A stretch of 64,000 nt of DNA, from contig KK106982.1 in the NCBI GenBank assembly GCA_000611775.1, forward strand, positions 6,806,285-6,870,284, read 5' to 3'. The DNA is from Umbilicaria muhlenbergii (lineage: Eukaryota > Ascomycota > Lecanoromycetes > Umbilicariales > Umbilicariaceae). The notes under the pieces are model-generated. The model saw nothing but the letters and a program-made list of their open reading frames with translations, was not told the DNA's origin and did no database searches. The translations under genes and the position numbers were made by a program. Positions 11,087 to 21,727 of the stretch are shown one piece after another (the stretch's first letter is position 1; every line of letters starts with the position of its first letter).

Positions 11087-14000
11087 ATGTCTTCACCTTT
11101 CATCCCGCCAAATAATGCCAATCCTGGACGAGCCGCCGCGTCGTCTCCTGGCCCCAGCGGCAGAGGAAGGGAAGTCTCCCAGGCAGTCGAAGATGTCGCC
11201 ATACGGCCAATGAGACGTAAGTGCCTGCATGTCCCCAAGCTGTCTTTAACTAATCGCGTATTTCTCGCACCAATTAGTGAAGGTACTCTACACATTCGAT
11301 GACCAGAACAAGACGAATTGCCTTGCTCGATGGCCACAAGTGCTTGACATCCGAACTGCTTATCTCGATGAAAGCACCCAGGTTGGCATCATCGAACTCA
11401 AGACATGTATTCAAGCTATTGTATCTGCCAGTCCAGAGCTTGTTGCAAAGCTTGGACAGGATTACACCGTTTACGCGTACGACTATTCAGAGTATGAGAC
11501 GCCACTGGTGGGTCAAGGCATGCTATCATGGGTTCTTGCATCGTCATCGTCGACCCCTTCGGCACCGGCACATCAATCGCGAACAGTCGTGACCGGACGC
11601 GTCTGCAAGAACATTCTGGGACTCTTCTCAAGTGGCGTACAGGAGACACTTGAGGTCAAGCTTCGTCTTGTGCCGGTGCCAACCTGTCTTCAGAGCGAGT
11701 ATATCGAAAGCATGCGCCAATATCGGGATCTGAGCAAAATAATGCCGGAAGGGTTCGATGCTGGTGCTTGGACAGCGTTTCTTCAAGCCAATCCTGGTAT
11801 CACCCAGTTGTCAGATCAGAGTAGGAGTCAAACCCCGGCGAATGGAACGGCACAACGAGAAGGAGTCGGTATCGAGCACGTACAGCGGTTGGTGAACCGG
11901 GATTATGCACCAAGCAGGACAGAGGACCAACGCTTGTATCAGCGAAGCAATAGCTACTCTGCTACAGGCCCTGGTGAACAGATCGCTAGAACCGCAAGCC
12001 CAGCATACAGCGTCCATTCGACGAGTGGAATGCAGGAAAGGTTACCGCGTGCCTCCTCTAGGGGTTCTTACCGAGGAGTACAGGAGCAACCCCATGACAG
12101 ACGGATTTCTGTGGATACAGGTTCAGCCACGAATGATGAACGTTTCGAGGAGGGACCAGCAAAAAAGAGGGCTAAGGTCACGAAAGCGGATTGGCCTGGC
12201 AAGGGTGGTTTCGGGAAACAGCCTGAATCATTACGAGTGGCTGCCAGCACAGCAGCGTCGATTCGGGTGTATCAACCCACAGCGATACGACCTTCGGCTA
12301 ATGCACATGCTTCTTTGGAGGAGCCACCTAGGGCGCCCACACCCATTCCAGGTTCGACCAATCAAACGAAGCGACCTCTCTTGCCTGCAGCTAAGAGTAG
12401 CCTTCGTCGTGAGTCATACTCTAACGTCGCCGAATCCTATATCTCACCTTACGCCACATCGGAGCCAAACTTCAAGCTGCCAGAATCAGCAATGACGTCT
12501 CCCGAGAACAGTCATACTGGCAGCGTCTCCAACACACCAGCGCATATCGCCTCATCACCACCCGAATTGCGAAGGGGGTCACCGACTCCGTCTAGTCCGA
12601 GGTTGCCCACGTGGCCTCGAGATGTTGATTCAGGTTTCATGAGTGGCACGATCGATGATCTTTTCGAGGAAGATGATGAGGACCGTCCAATAGACGAGGA
12701 AGATGTTGCGATCGCCGCTCAGTACAACAAGCGCGAGCAACCATCTACAACACAGACAGCAAAACGGAAAGCAACGCGAGAACCGGCTACGGACCACGTG
12801 ACTGCTGAAGAAAGCCAAACGGAAGCCAAAGCTGCCACTGCAAAAGCTCGGTCTCGAACCGCTGCAAGAAATGCGTCAAGAGTACGCTCGTTGAACCGTA
12901 CAGCTTCATCTGGTACTGCTGTTACGCCATCTGTACCCGCCAGCGACCCTATACGACCTAGTGGGGGTAGTCTTCAGCGTTCACAAACATGGTCCGGTAA
13001 CCAAATACCTCACGCGGCTTCCGATGCGCCAACGTCGACGTTTGAAGGGCCAGTACGACCACGATCAAGGGGCAGCGGTTCAGGCGTAAGGAGGAAGCAG
13101 GCAATCCAAAGTAAGCTTGCCACATCCATCGCATCAGGAGAGATACCACCATTCTGCGAGAATTGTGGCGCCATAGAGACACCTACTTGGAGAAAAGCCT
13201 GGACCAAGATACACAGTGGCACGCCAGATCATGTGCGGATGTCGGACGAGGACGGAGGTGTCATTCTGTGGGAGCCACTGCAGAAGGATGAGAATGGAGC
13301 TATCAATCTCTTTAGAATCTTCAAGAAGTCTCTCAAGGACACAGATGAGGGCTTCAAGGAGATTTTATTGTGCAATCGTAAGTTCAATCGACATTCACGA
13401 CCTTGAAACCTGTTCACTGACTTTATTTTAGCTTGTGGGTTGTGGCTACATAATCGCAGATGCATGCGACCGAAAGATGTCTATGAGAAGACCCAAAGAC
13501 GTCAGGAAGAGAAGCGCAACGGAGGACCTGGAAGTAAGAGACAGAGGAAGAAGCCTGCAAACGATCAATCAACGATGGAAGCATCAAATGGATTTAATAT
13601 ACAGTCTGATGCTTCGTCGCCAATGGATGCTCCGGAGGACGATCCACAAGAGCCTGAGGGTGCATACTCGCCACAACTCCCACCAACGGGGAGGCCAAGG
13701 GCTTCAAGCGCTCAGGCAGTCACACGGAGCGCATCGAAACGTATGGATGATTCTTCCGCTGCTGCAGCCCTCCAACGAGCCATCCAGTCTTCGCCTGCTC
13801 GATTTCTAGGAACACAACACGTACCAATCGAAGTGGAAGATCTAACCCCAAAACCAACAAGAAGAATGCTATTCCCATCACCCAGAAAAGCAGGAGAAGG
13901 AAAGTCCCTCTACGCACCCTGCACAATCCACGGAAACCACCACCAAGAAGCCTCACCAGACGCCACCACCCACCAACCCGACCCCTTCGACCCCTCCCAA

Positions 14001-14573
14001 ACCGACGACAAAGAAAACCAACCCCCGCCACCCGACCCTAACGACGACGCCGAAGACGGCCTCTCCCACCTCTTCGAAGACACCGACCCGGCCGCCCGTC
14101 CCACAACCCCCACCCCCACCACCAAACCATCCCACTTCCAAACCCCCACCCGCACCCCCTCCACCCGCATCCTCTCCACCAACGACTTCTTCTCCTCCGC
14201 CGCCAAAGCCCTCCTCCTCCCCCCACAAACCCCCAAACGCACCCCTAGCAAACAACATCAGCCCCTCGCAGAACTCACACCTTTCACCGCTCAGCTCAAC
14301 CAATTGCTATCGGAGGCCAACCACGCCAGTCCGTCTGCGGGGGGGCTGATTGATTTCCCGGCGCTGCCGGATCTGGACGGGAGGGGGTGGGATTTGGGGG
14401 GCGCGTTTGGTGCGGGGATTGCCGGAGTGGATGGGGATTTTTTCAGCACGGATGCGGTGGTGCCGAGTTCGCCGCCGAGGGTGGGGTGGGGGTTTGGTGT
14501 TTATGAGGATGAGGGCGAGAGGGAGGAGTTTGGGGGGTTGGGTGCGGGGGTGGGGGGGAAGGTAAATGGGTGA
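11087..14573 (+). CDS. Ams2/Spt21-type GATA-like transcriptional regulator
   Basis: Likely nuclear regulator of histone-gene expression, by analogy with Spt21 (budding yeast) and the GATA factor Ams2 (fission yeast). Three exons: 11087-11216, 11278-13377, 13432-14573; 3372 nt, 1123 aa. Residues ~43-210 form the Spt21/Ams2 N-terminal region, opening with RLKVLYTFDDQNKTNCLARW. A long disordered Ser/Pro/Arg region follows. A split zinc finger comes next: CENCGAIETPTWRKAW (C670, C673) and CNPCGLWLHN (C742, C745), the second pair formed across the 54-nt intron. Its spacing is CX2C-X68-CX2C, not the GATA-usual 17-18. A KRQRKK basic patch and a Pro/Thr-rich tail follow. The family call is firm; the histone role is inferred. 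Confidence 0.85.
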
Positions 14574-15253
14574 GATGTTGGGAGGGGGTTCGTGGGGAGG
14601 GTGGATGTGATGGGTTTGCTTTTGGAAGGAATTTGGGGGTTGCTATCGTAGGGATGAATCGGCGCAACTTGTGTGGCGTCCGTGATGTGCGGGCTAGGGA
14701 GCTGCACCTGGAGCTGGAGCTGGTACCACTACCTGGATAGTTACGAGGGAAGGATTCAGGATAGTCGAGAATTATGGACGAGCTGAAGAGTCGACTTGCA
14801 TTGCAATCGAGCGGCGAGTCGAATAAATCTATGACAGGCTCTCGGATCATGGGTTGGTTTCGACCGTCACCACTAGTGAACTGCAGCTCGGGACTTCTTT
14901 TGACGTATCTACGGAGGCATAAGATAGTAACTCTGTTGTATGCTATGCGTCTTAATACCTCACCAACGCCCTTCTGCTCCTTGAAAACCGCATCCCACAT
15001 CCTGCGCGTACCTGCTTATCTCCATGCACGAACGACAACACCTTTCCCCCTCTCAACCTGGTGCATTATCGTTTTTGCTCCCCCCGCACACCTCCCTTAC
15101 TCTCGCCCCTGTCCACAAATGACCTTTGCTCGAGTCCCGCTCAAGATATACTCCCATTCCACCGCAGTAACTTGCTTCGGAACGCTCTGTACTGCTTTTG
15201 TGGTATGTTCGTGCTTTTTTCTTGGAAGGTGGAAGAGGGACGGGAGGAACGCC
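14574..15253. other. Convergent 3' region between Spt21/Ams2-type gene and RPA3
   Basis: Two genes end here from opposite sides. No gene was recognised; a proline-rich minus-strand frame is a by-product of G-rich sequence on the plus strand. Confidence 0.5.
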
Positions 15254-15971
15254 TCAGTCGTTACTTTCGTAGAAGATCTCTTTGTACCGATGCGTGGCGT
15301 CGACGACTGCGTTGGCGGCGGCGTAGTCTGTTTGTCGGGGTTTCTTGTGTGAGCTGGCGGGGTGGGGGTGGAGAGAGGACGGGAGGGAAGGAGGGAGAGA
15401 TGGGGAAGGGAAGGGGGAGGAGGGGGAGGAGAGAGGGAAGTGGAGGAGGGAGGGCTGGAGGAAGGGGGAGGAGAGGGGAGGAAAGGAAGAAGGGAGAATA
15501 GAAGGGAGGAAGAGAGAAGGGGAAAAAGGGAGGAGGAGCAAGAGTACCGATGTTGGCCCCGAAATCCACGGCCTGGAACACCTTGACGCTCAAATCCTGC
15601 TGCACCTTCCCCACGATCTCCACCGCGTTGTTGGGCACTAGATGGGAGTCCTGTCATCTCCGTTAGCACATCTCCCCCCTTTAAACCCCGTCCTTCCCTA
15701 ATCCCCCACCCACTTGCCCCATCCTCCCATCCTCCCCTCCCAATCCCCCATCCCCCATCCCCCATCCCCCCATCTTCCATCCCCCACACCCATACCCCAG
15801 AAACGAAAACTTACACCAACTCACCCGATTCAACAACACAACCACACTCCCCCCCGCATCCACCGTAGCGGTTTCGCCGCGTAAAGAGACGACTTTACCG
15901 AGGATGCGCACGGTTTGCCCGATGAAGGATTGGAGGTAGAAGGCGGAGATTCGGGGGGTGGATTCTGTCAT
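15254..15971 (-). CDS. rfa3: Replication factor A subunit 3 (RPA14/Rfa3)
   Basis: Small subunit of the heterotrimeric single-strand DNA-binding protein RPA, needed in replication and repair. Exons 15971-15825, 15650-15548 and 15327-15254 give 324 nt, 107 aa, the normal size. The OB fold is recognisable: PRISAFYLQSFIGQTVRILG, GETATVDAGGSVVVLLNR, then DSHLVPNNAVEIVGKVQQD, LSVKVFQAVDFGANI, and the C-terminal helix YAAANAVVDATHRYKEIFY. Both introns are unusually long for the window (174 and 220 nt) and of extreme composition, listed separately. The PPIL2-type gene lies upstream on the same strand, across the assembly gap. Confidence 0.93.
15359..15540. repeat. ~180-bp polypurine tract inside RPA3 intron 2
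   Basis: Almost uninterrupted G/A on the plus strand, so almost pure C/T in the RPA3 pre-mRNA. It fills most of intron 2 (15328-15547). Such tracts can form triplex structures and are hard to sequence. Confidence 0.85.
15716..15785. repeat. C-rich CCCCCAT-type repeats in RPA3 intron 1
   Basis: Tandem ATCCCCC-like units, most regular at about 15741-15785. On the RPA3 sense strand they read as runs of four to six G separated by AT, a pattern able to form G-quadruplexes. Confidence 0.75.
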
Positions 15972-16173
15972 TTTTGGAGGTTGGTAAAGGGAAGTTGGCG
16001 GGGGGTGGATGAAGGGTGGATGGGGTTGCGGGAGAGAGGAGGGTGGTAATGAAAAGGATGAAGATGATGGGGACGGGAAGATTGGGTGGCGGTGGTGGAG
16101 ATGGTGGTGGTGGAAGGTGAATGTGGTAGTTGTTGTTGCGGTGGAGAGATGATTGGATTTGGTGGTAGCGGGG

Positions 16174-16597
16174 NNNNNNNNNNNNNNNNNNNNNNNNNNN
16201 NNNNNNNNNNNNNNNNNNNNNNNNNNNNNNNNNNNNNNNNNNNNNNNNNNNNNNNNNNNNNNNNNNNNNNNNNNNNNNNNNNNNNNNNNNNNNNNNNNNN
16301 NNNNNNNNNNNNNNNNNNNNNNNNNNNNNNNNNNNNNNNNNNNNNNNNNNNNNNNNNNNNNNNNNNNNNNNNNNNNNNNNNNNNNNNNNNNNNNNNNNNN
16401 NNNNNNNNNNNNNNNNNNNNNNNNNNNNNNNNNNNNNNNNNNNNNNNNNNNNNNNNNNNNNNNNNNNNNNNNNNNNNNNNNNNNNNNNNNNNNNNNNNNN
16501 NNNNNNNNNNNNNNNNNNNNNNNNNNNNNNNNNNNNNNNNNNNNNNNNNNNNNNNNNNNNNNNNNNNNNNNNNNNNNNNNNNNNNNNNNNNNNNNNN
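16174..16597. other. Assembly gap (424 N)
   Basis: Run of 424 unknown bases. It removes the C-terminal end of the PPIL2-type gene and the sequence between it and RPA3. Open frames running through it are artefacts. Confidence 1.
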
Positions 16598-18289
16598 CTC
16601 CCCCACCTCCATCCCTCACCACCCCTCCATCAGCTCTCACCCTCTTCCCCGTCCAAGTAGTCCTATCATCCTCCCTCCCGCCCCGCCTAACCACCTCCTC
16701 CATCTCCATCTCCCTCTCATCCTTCTCCCTCTTCGCCTTCTGGAACTCCTCGAACGGATCCACAAAAACAACGACATCTCGGATAACCATCTCTTCGACC
16801 GGTCGATTATCTCCCTCGCTGACTTTCGCGTTTTCCATCCGACTCAACGTATCCATCCCCCCGACCACGCGGCCGAAAATGGTGTGTTTTCGATCCAGAT
16901 GCTTCGCCGGGCGGTAGGTAATGAAGAATTGACTACTATTCGTATTCTTCCCCTTATTCGCCATACTAACCATACCCCTCGCATCATGCGTCAGCGGCCC
17001 CTCAAACTCGTCCTGGAAATTCTTGCCCCAGATACTCGTGCCCCCCTTCCCAGTACCGGTAGGGTCGCCGCCTTGGATCATGAAGTTGCGGATGTTGCGG
17101 TGGAAGGCGACGTCTTTGTAGTAGCCCTTTTTGGACAACTGGACGAAGTTCCACACGGCGCGCGGGGCGAATTCGGTTTGCAACTCGATGTTCAGGTCGC
17201 CGAGAGAGGTTTGGATGCGCGCGTAGCCTTTTATCTTCACGCGGCGCGGTTTGAGCATGTATTCTTCGTCGGTGAGGAGGGCGCGTTCGTCGGATGTGTG
17301 GGGGGTTAGGCCGGTGCTGGTGAAGGAGGCGGCGGCTTTGCCGGTGGTGTGTTGGGCGGCGTTGTAGGGGACTTGTTTCGTTGTATGGGCTGAGGACGTT
17401 TGTGTAGAGGTTCCATTCCTTGATGCTGTCAAGGCTTTAGAGATGGGAATTGCGGGATTTTTGTTAGGATCTCCTCCTACTCGCTGCTCTCGCGCTCGTG
17501 CTACGGCTTCCTTGGCTTTTAGGATTTTGGCTGCATTACCAAGCGCCTCTGTATTGACGTTTCGACTTGGGTCGTTTCTTTCTTTTTGTTGCTCTTCGGT
17601 CAGCGTACTGACACCATCCTGGATGTATTTGAACGAGCTGAGATCCCTCGAGCCAACGTTCTGTGGATCCTGCAGAGTGATGATATCTTTCCTGCTGAAC
17701 TCGTCGTCGCTGACCAAGTCCCGCCACATCTTGGCCTTGATGTTTAGCCTTTCCACGGTATCCCATGCAAATACATTGCCACTGTTCTTGAGAGCAACAA
17801 TATGGGTATTATCCGTAAACACCTTGAACGTCACCGGATCCACCATATCCCCATCATCATTCTTCGCAAAATGTAGCTTAATCAGCTCACTTGATTTGAG
17901 CGGTAATCCAGTAACAGGGTTCGTACCATGCTTCTTCAGCCATGGTAAGATATTCGTAAGGTCGAAGATGGTCCCATCGGCAGTACAGACAGGATGCTCG
18001 AAAGGTTGCAAGGAGACAGCGCAGAAGTTGAAGGGAAGGCGCTTGAATGATGCGCCAGGAACAGTCGACTTCGAGACGCCAGATCCAGCGCTCGCTGAAT
18101 AGGCATCTTCGGAGGCCCACTCTGAGTGGGTGATCTGATCGAGGGCAAAGGTTAGCTAGAACGGGGACAAAGGTGTCGCGCATGCAGAATAGCTCACGTA
18201 TAGTTTGTCAGTGCCTGCAAAGCATCAGTATCAGGAACCGGTCTTTCACTATTTGTATTTGGCATGGCGACTTACTCACCTTTTCCCAT
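16598..18289 (-). CDS. U-box cyclophilin, PPIL2/Cyp60 type (C-terminus in gap)
   Basis: Peptidyl-prolyl isomerase-like 2: an N-terminal U-box (ubiquitin ligase) plus a cyclophilin domain, associated with the spliceosome in other eukaryotes. Exons 18289-18280 (10 nt), 18214-18198 (17 nt) and 18134 into the gap at 16597. The start MGKGTDKLYITHSEWASE is the family N-terminus and is recovered only by joining the two micro-exons. The U-box shows PFEHPVCTADGTIFDL. The cyclophilin domain shows SLGDLNIELQTEFAPRAVWN, FHRNIRNFMIQGGDPTGTG and SSQFFITYRPAKHLDRKHTIF; the cyclosporin-contact tryptophan is replaced by histidine, as is common in this subfamily. The visible part is about 521 aa. Only the lysine-rich tail is missing. 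Confidence 0.92.
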
Positions 18290-18812
18290 CTTGCCCAGGC
18301 ACAACAGTGGGGTCCAAACCAAAGGTCCGTGACCAGAGCATCTGGGACGGTAGAATTCCGCTTGACACGTTAAGCCCTTTGCGGTTGGGTCCACGTGACT
18401 AGTGCAGTCGATCGTTGAACGTGATTGTCGCGTCCGGCGTGTTGCAATCGCATGGCGTGCCGCGGCCTCGCCTGCAAAGTCCCTCGCATTGCTGCTGGCT
18501 TGCAAAGGCGACCAGGAATATCATCCAAGCAACGAGTCACCTGGCGCCTAAGGATTTGTCCCTGGCGTTCTAGACCAACCTAGGATTCGAAACAATGAGC
18601 TTCAATCCATAGATTGATAGTTGAGATAACGATAACGTAAACGTGGCTGCCACCAGCGGCCGCTCCTTACACACACTCTCGGAATCATAACACCAACCAC
18701 AAAACATGGGCCGAAAAAGCGATTCTGTACGCTGCCAGAACGCCACAGTGCGACTATAGCCAGCCATCAAGCCCCCAGTAACACCAGACAGAACCAAAGT
18801 CCCAAAGCTAAA
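18290..18812. other. Intergenic: PPIL2-type promoter and EDC3 3' region
   Basis: 523 bp with no recognised gene. It contains the promoter of the PPIL2-type gene (start 18289, minus strand) and the EDC3 3' UTR. Confidence 0.5.
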
Positions 18813-21338
18813 TCACTCGCAGCCAGGGTGATGCCGCAAGCCAACCACCCATTCGCTGCCAAATTCAATCCCATGCCTGCGCCGAGTCCCATACTTCCTC
18901 CACGCCGTATTGCTAATTCCAATATCTGCAACGAAGAGCTTCGCTGTGGCCCAGTCGCCGATAGTTAACAGCCCCAATTTGGGCGCACCCAAGGAGATAA
19001 CGTAGTCGGCTGGGAACTCAACGGCGCGGCCGTCGTCGGTGCGCAGAGCTTGGCCTAGTAGGACGTATCAGCATCACGACATGGGAATCACGGACTTGGG
19101 GTAAAAGAGAACGCACCAGTAGAGGCATCAACGCCAGAAGGTACATCGACGGATATGATATGGCACGTCTGCTCGCTCCAGTTATACGCCCAAGCTTTCA
19201 ACTCTAGATATCGAGCTTGATCATCAACCCTCAGATCATCAAAGGTGACATGGGTGCTCAAGAGCGCCTCAATGACCAGAAGCTCCTCAGGTGCATTGTT
19301 GGTCTTATTCAACCGCGGTAGCTCCGAATCCTGGATAACGCGGCCCCCGCTTTTGCGGAAGATATTTAGCTGGCGCCGCACGCTGTCGACCAAGTCATCC
19401 TCACGCTCGAGCCCGAGGACGCAGATGCTGACCCGAGCGCTGTGAGAGCGGAGATGTCGCCCGGCGGCTATGGCGCGAGCACCACTTTTGTGATTGCCAG
19501 CTAGAATCACAATGATTGGAGAGGTGGGGTGTGAGTCTTTGCTCGAGTCTTCCACGTCCTGTCCAACAATCCTGAGCGTGAGCTCTGCAATTCCCCGGGC
19601 TGCGTTCTCCGTTATCATATCCTCGGTCATGCCGAGCTCCGATATAGCTAGTTGTTCGATCTCGAGCATTTGCAAAGGGCTGACGCAAGGGCAGGTGCGG
19701 CCAGACGGAATCATCCGTAAGGAGGGCTTGGGCGTATTCAAAGATCCGGTGGTAGAAGGTACTTTTCGGTTCGACTTGAGGTTCGGACTGCCGGGATGGT
19801 GAGGCGAGGAGTATCGAAGACCAGGGCCCCCGACGTGTTGATTGTTGGAAGCCACCCCACTGCTCTTACGTGAAGGTGGTCTTCTCATAGTTGCGCGTGA
19901 CATGTTTCTTCGGGAACTTCTACCGCTGTTGATTTGGGCATCATCATCTTCGCTGTCACCAGCTTCACTATTCCAATTGCCAGAACCAGTTGCTACGGGC
20001 GAGTCGAGCACGTTCTCTGTGTAGTGTAGATTCTTACCTCCAGCTGTGCCAGGGCGCGCAGGGAGGCGATTGTAGCTGACCAGACGTTCCTCGTCCGCTG
20101 TGGTATCATCATGCCTTATCTGATCGAAGACTCCGCGTTTGTCAAACTTGGACAGGTTGCCCTCAAAATCAAAGTCTCCCATATCCTGAATATCGGTTGC
20201 TTCTTCGGTGGCCCACCCATTCTGTTCCTCGCCGTTTTTGCGGTGGAGGTTCCGAGATTTCCTTTTGCTTGCAGAGGCGGGTTGCCGGCTAGCGGAGCCA
20301 TTTGTGTCTGGAGGCAGTTTCGTAGATGAAGATGGCTCGGTCAGTGGCGTTTGACGCCAGCCTTTTGGAGGTCGACCTCCCCTTCGAACAGCTCCCGGTG
20401 ACGAATCTGGGTCCTGGGCGCCGTGTGTAGCCATCCTAGGTATTTGCATGGCAGCCTCTTTCTGACTCCTTCCTCTCGCCCCTCTTCTACTTCGCTTGCC
20501 CGTGTACTTGACTGGTGCTTCTAGCGGCTGAGCTGTCTGTCGCCCAATTGGAACAGGGCCCATGCTTTCCAATGTCTCCTTCGTCACCGGACCCTCTGCA
20601 TCGGCCAACCCTTCAAAAACATCCACCTCCTCTGCACCGCGAGCCAGTGTCAATTCATCGAACGGCCGAGTGAGGACTGCGACCACTTCCGATTCGGGCT
20701 CATTGTAGACTGGCAAAGCTACCGATGAAGGTACATTGGGCTTCGTTTGCGTTGGGATGGGTGGCTTGGTGGGTATGATGCCTGCAGCAAGTGCAGTCTT
20801 TTCGGGTACATTTCCCAATAGTGTGGGTTGTGTGCCTGTCGCGTAGATCTTTGGAGTACTATTGCTCCTGTTGGGCGGCTTGACGAAGCTGAGTATAGCA
20901 GGATCGACATGAGACTGTATAGGCGGCTTTGTTGCTTGCGGAGGGAGCTTCGCGTTCCTGGTAGGTAAGGTCTGCGGCTGTCCTGAGACCCGATAGGGCC
21001 CATTATTTGGGGCTGTGGTGTGGGTGAATGTGGAAGACGGAATGTCACGACTGTCGTGGTTCTCGACGGGTGCTGGGGAGCTGGGGTCAGGTGCAACTTC
21101 AAGGTCTGCGATATTAGAACCCTCGATGACGAAACTCGGCGTCCGATGTCCAGAGGCATGCCAAATTACTGCAAACCCCAATCAGCATGGAGGTGCCCTG
21201 TAGCCATCCCGTTCCGCTCTTACCATCTCTTAGAGTCAGCTGCTGCCCGACAACGTCCGCGACTAAACCCTGGACTTTTGCGGCGTTTGGTGATTTGAGA
21301 GTGACCAGCACAGTCAGTCCAACGAAGTCAGCCGCCAT
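18813..21338 (-). CDS. edc3: Enhancer of mRNA decapping 3 (EDC3)
   Basis: Scaffold of the cytoplasmic decapping complex and P-bodies; binds Dcp2 and the DEAD-box helicase Dhh1. Exons 21338-21224, 21168-19117 and 19054-18813; 2409 nt, 802 aa. The N-terminal LSm-like domain is FVGLTVLVTL, GLVADVVGQQLTLRD, then VIWHASGHRTPSFVIEG after a 55-nt intron. The FDF motif (DFDFEGNLSKFDKRGVFDQI, near residue 370) is the helicase-binding element. The YjeF_N/Rossmann-like domain spans about 535-795, from CPCVSPLQMLEIEQLAISE to FVADIGISNTAWRKYG. Two long disordered linkers are fungal-typical. Domain order and length fit EDC3 well. Confidence 0.93.
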
Positions 21339-21727
21339 CGTCGCTAAGTTCCAAGATCGATGGTTCAGCAAGAAATGGCAACATGGTCATTGGGAGGTGT
21401 TGACCGTGTTCATAAGGAAGGCGCTGGGATAAGCTTTCATCGAAGCCCGCCCGTGATTTTCACCACAGGTGTCCATTCCTCAGGAACGCGTCAATATACG
21501 GAGCTATTTGAATGAGCAGATGAAGGCCAGTGCAATTGGGGGGTTCAAGACGAGATGCTGCTAAGATTTAGCTACAGTCAAAATCCTTTATCACGAAACC
21601 ACTCTAGTCCCCAAGCCACCCCAGGCATGGCTTCGCCACATCGCGTTGCAGTGCAACTATAAGATCTCTCAAGCGTCATAAGGACGCTCGTAGCCTCGAC
21701 AACAGCGATTCCGTACCACTCCTCTGA
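21339..21727. other. Intergenic: EDC3 promoter and PIF1 3' region
   Basis: 389 bp, both neighbours on the minus strand. No gene or distinct motif recognised. Confidence 0.5.

Noticed and set aside
14443-15000. Pro/His-rich 185-residue minus-strand frame
   Set aside because: Composition artefact of G-rich sequence opposite the 3' end of the Spt21/Ams2-type gene.
15681-18011. 776-residue minus-strand frame spanning the assembly gap
   Set aside because: It runs through 424 unknown bases and fuses the PPIL2-type gene with the leader, first exon and first intron of RPA3; the two genes are clearly separate.
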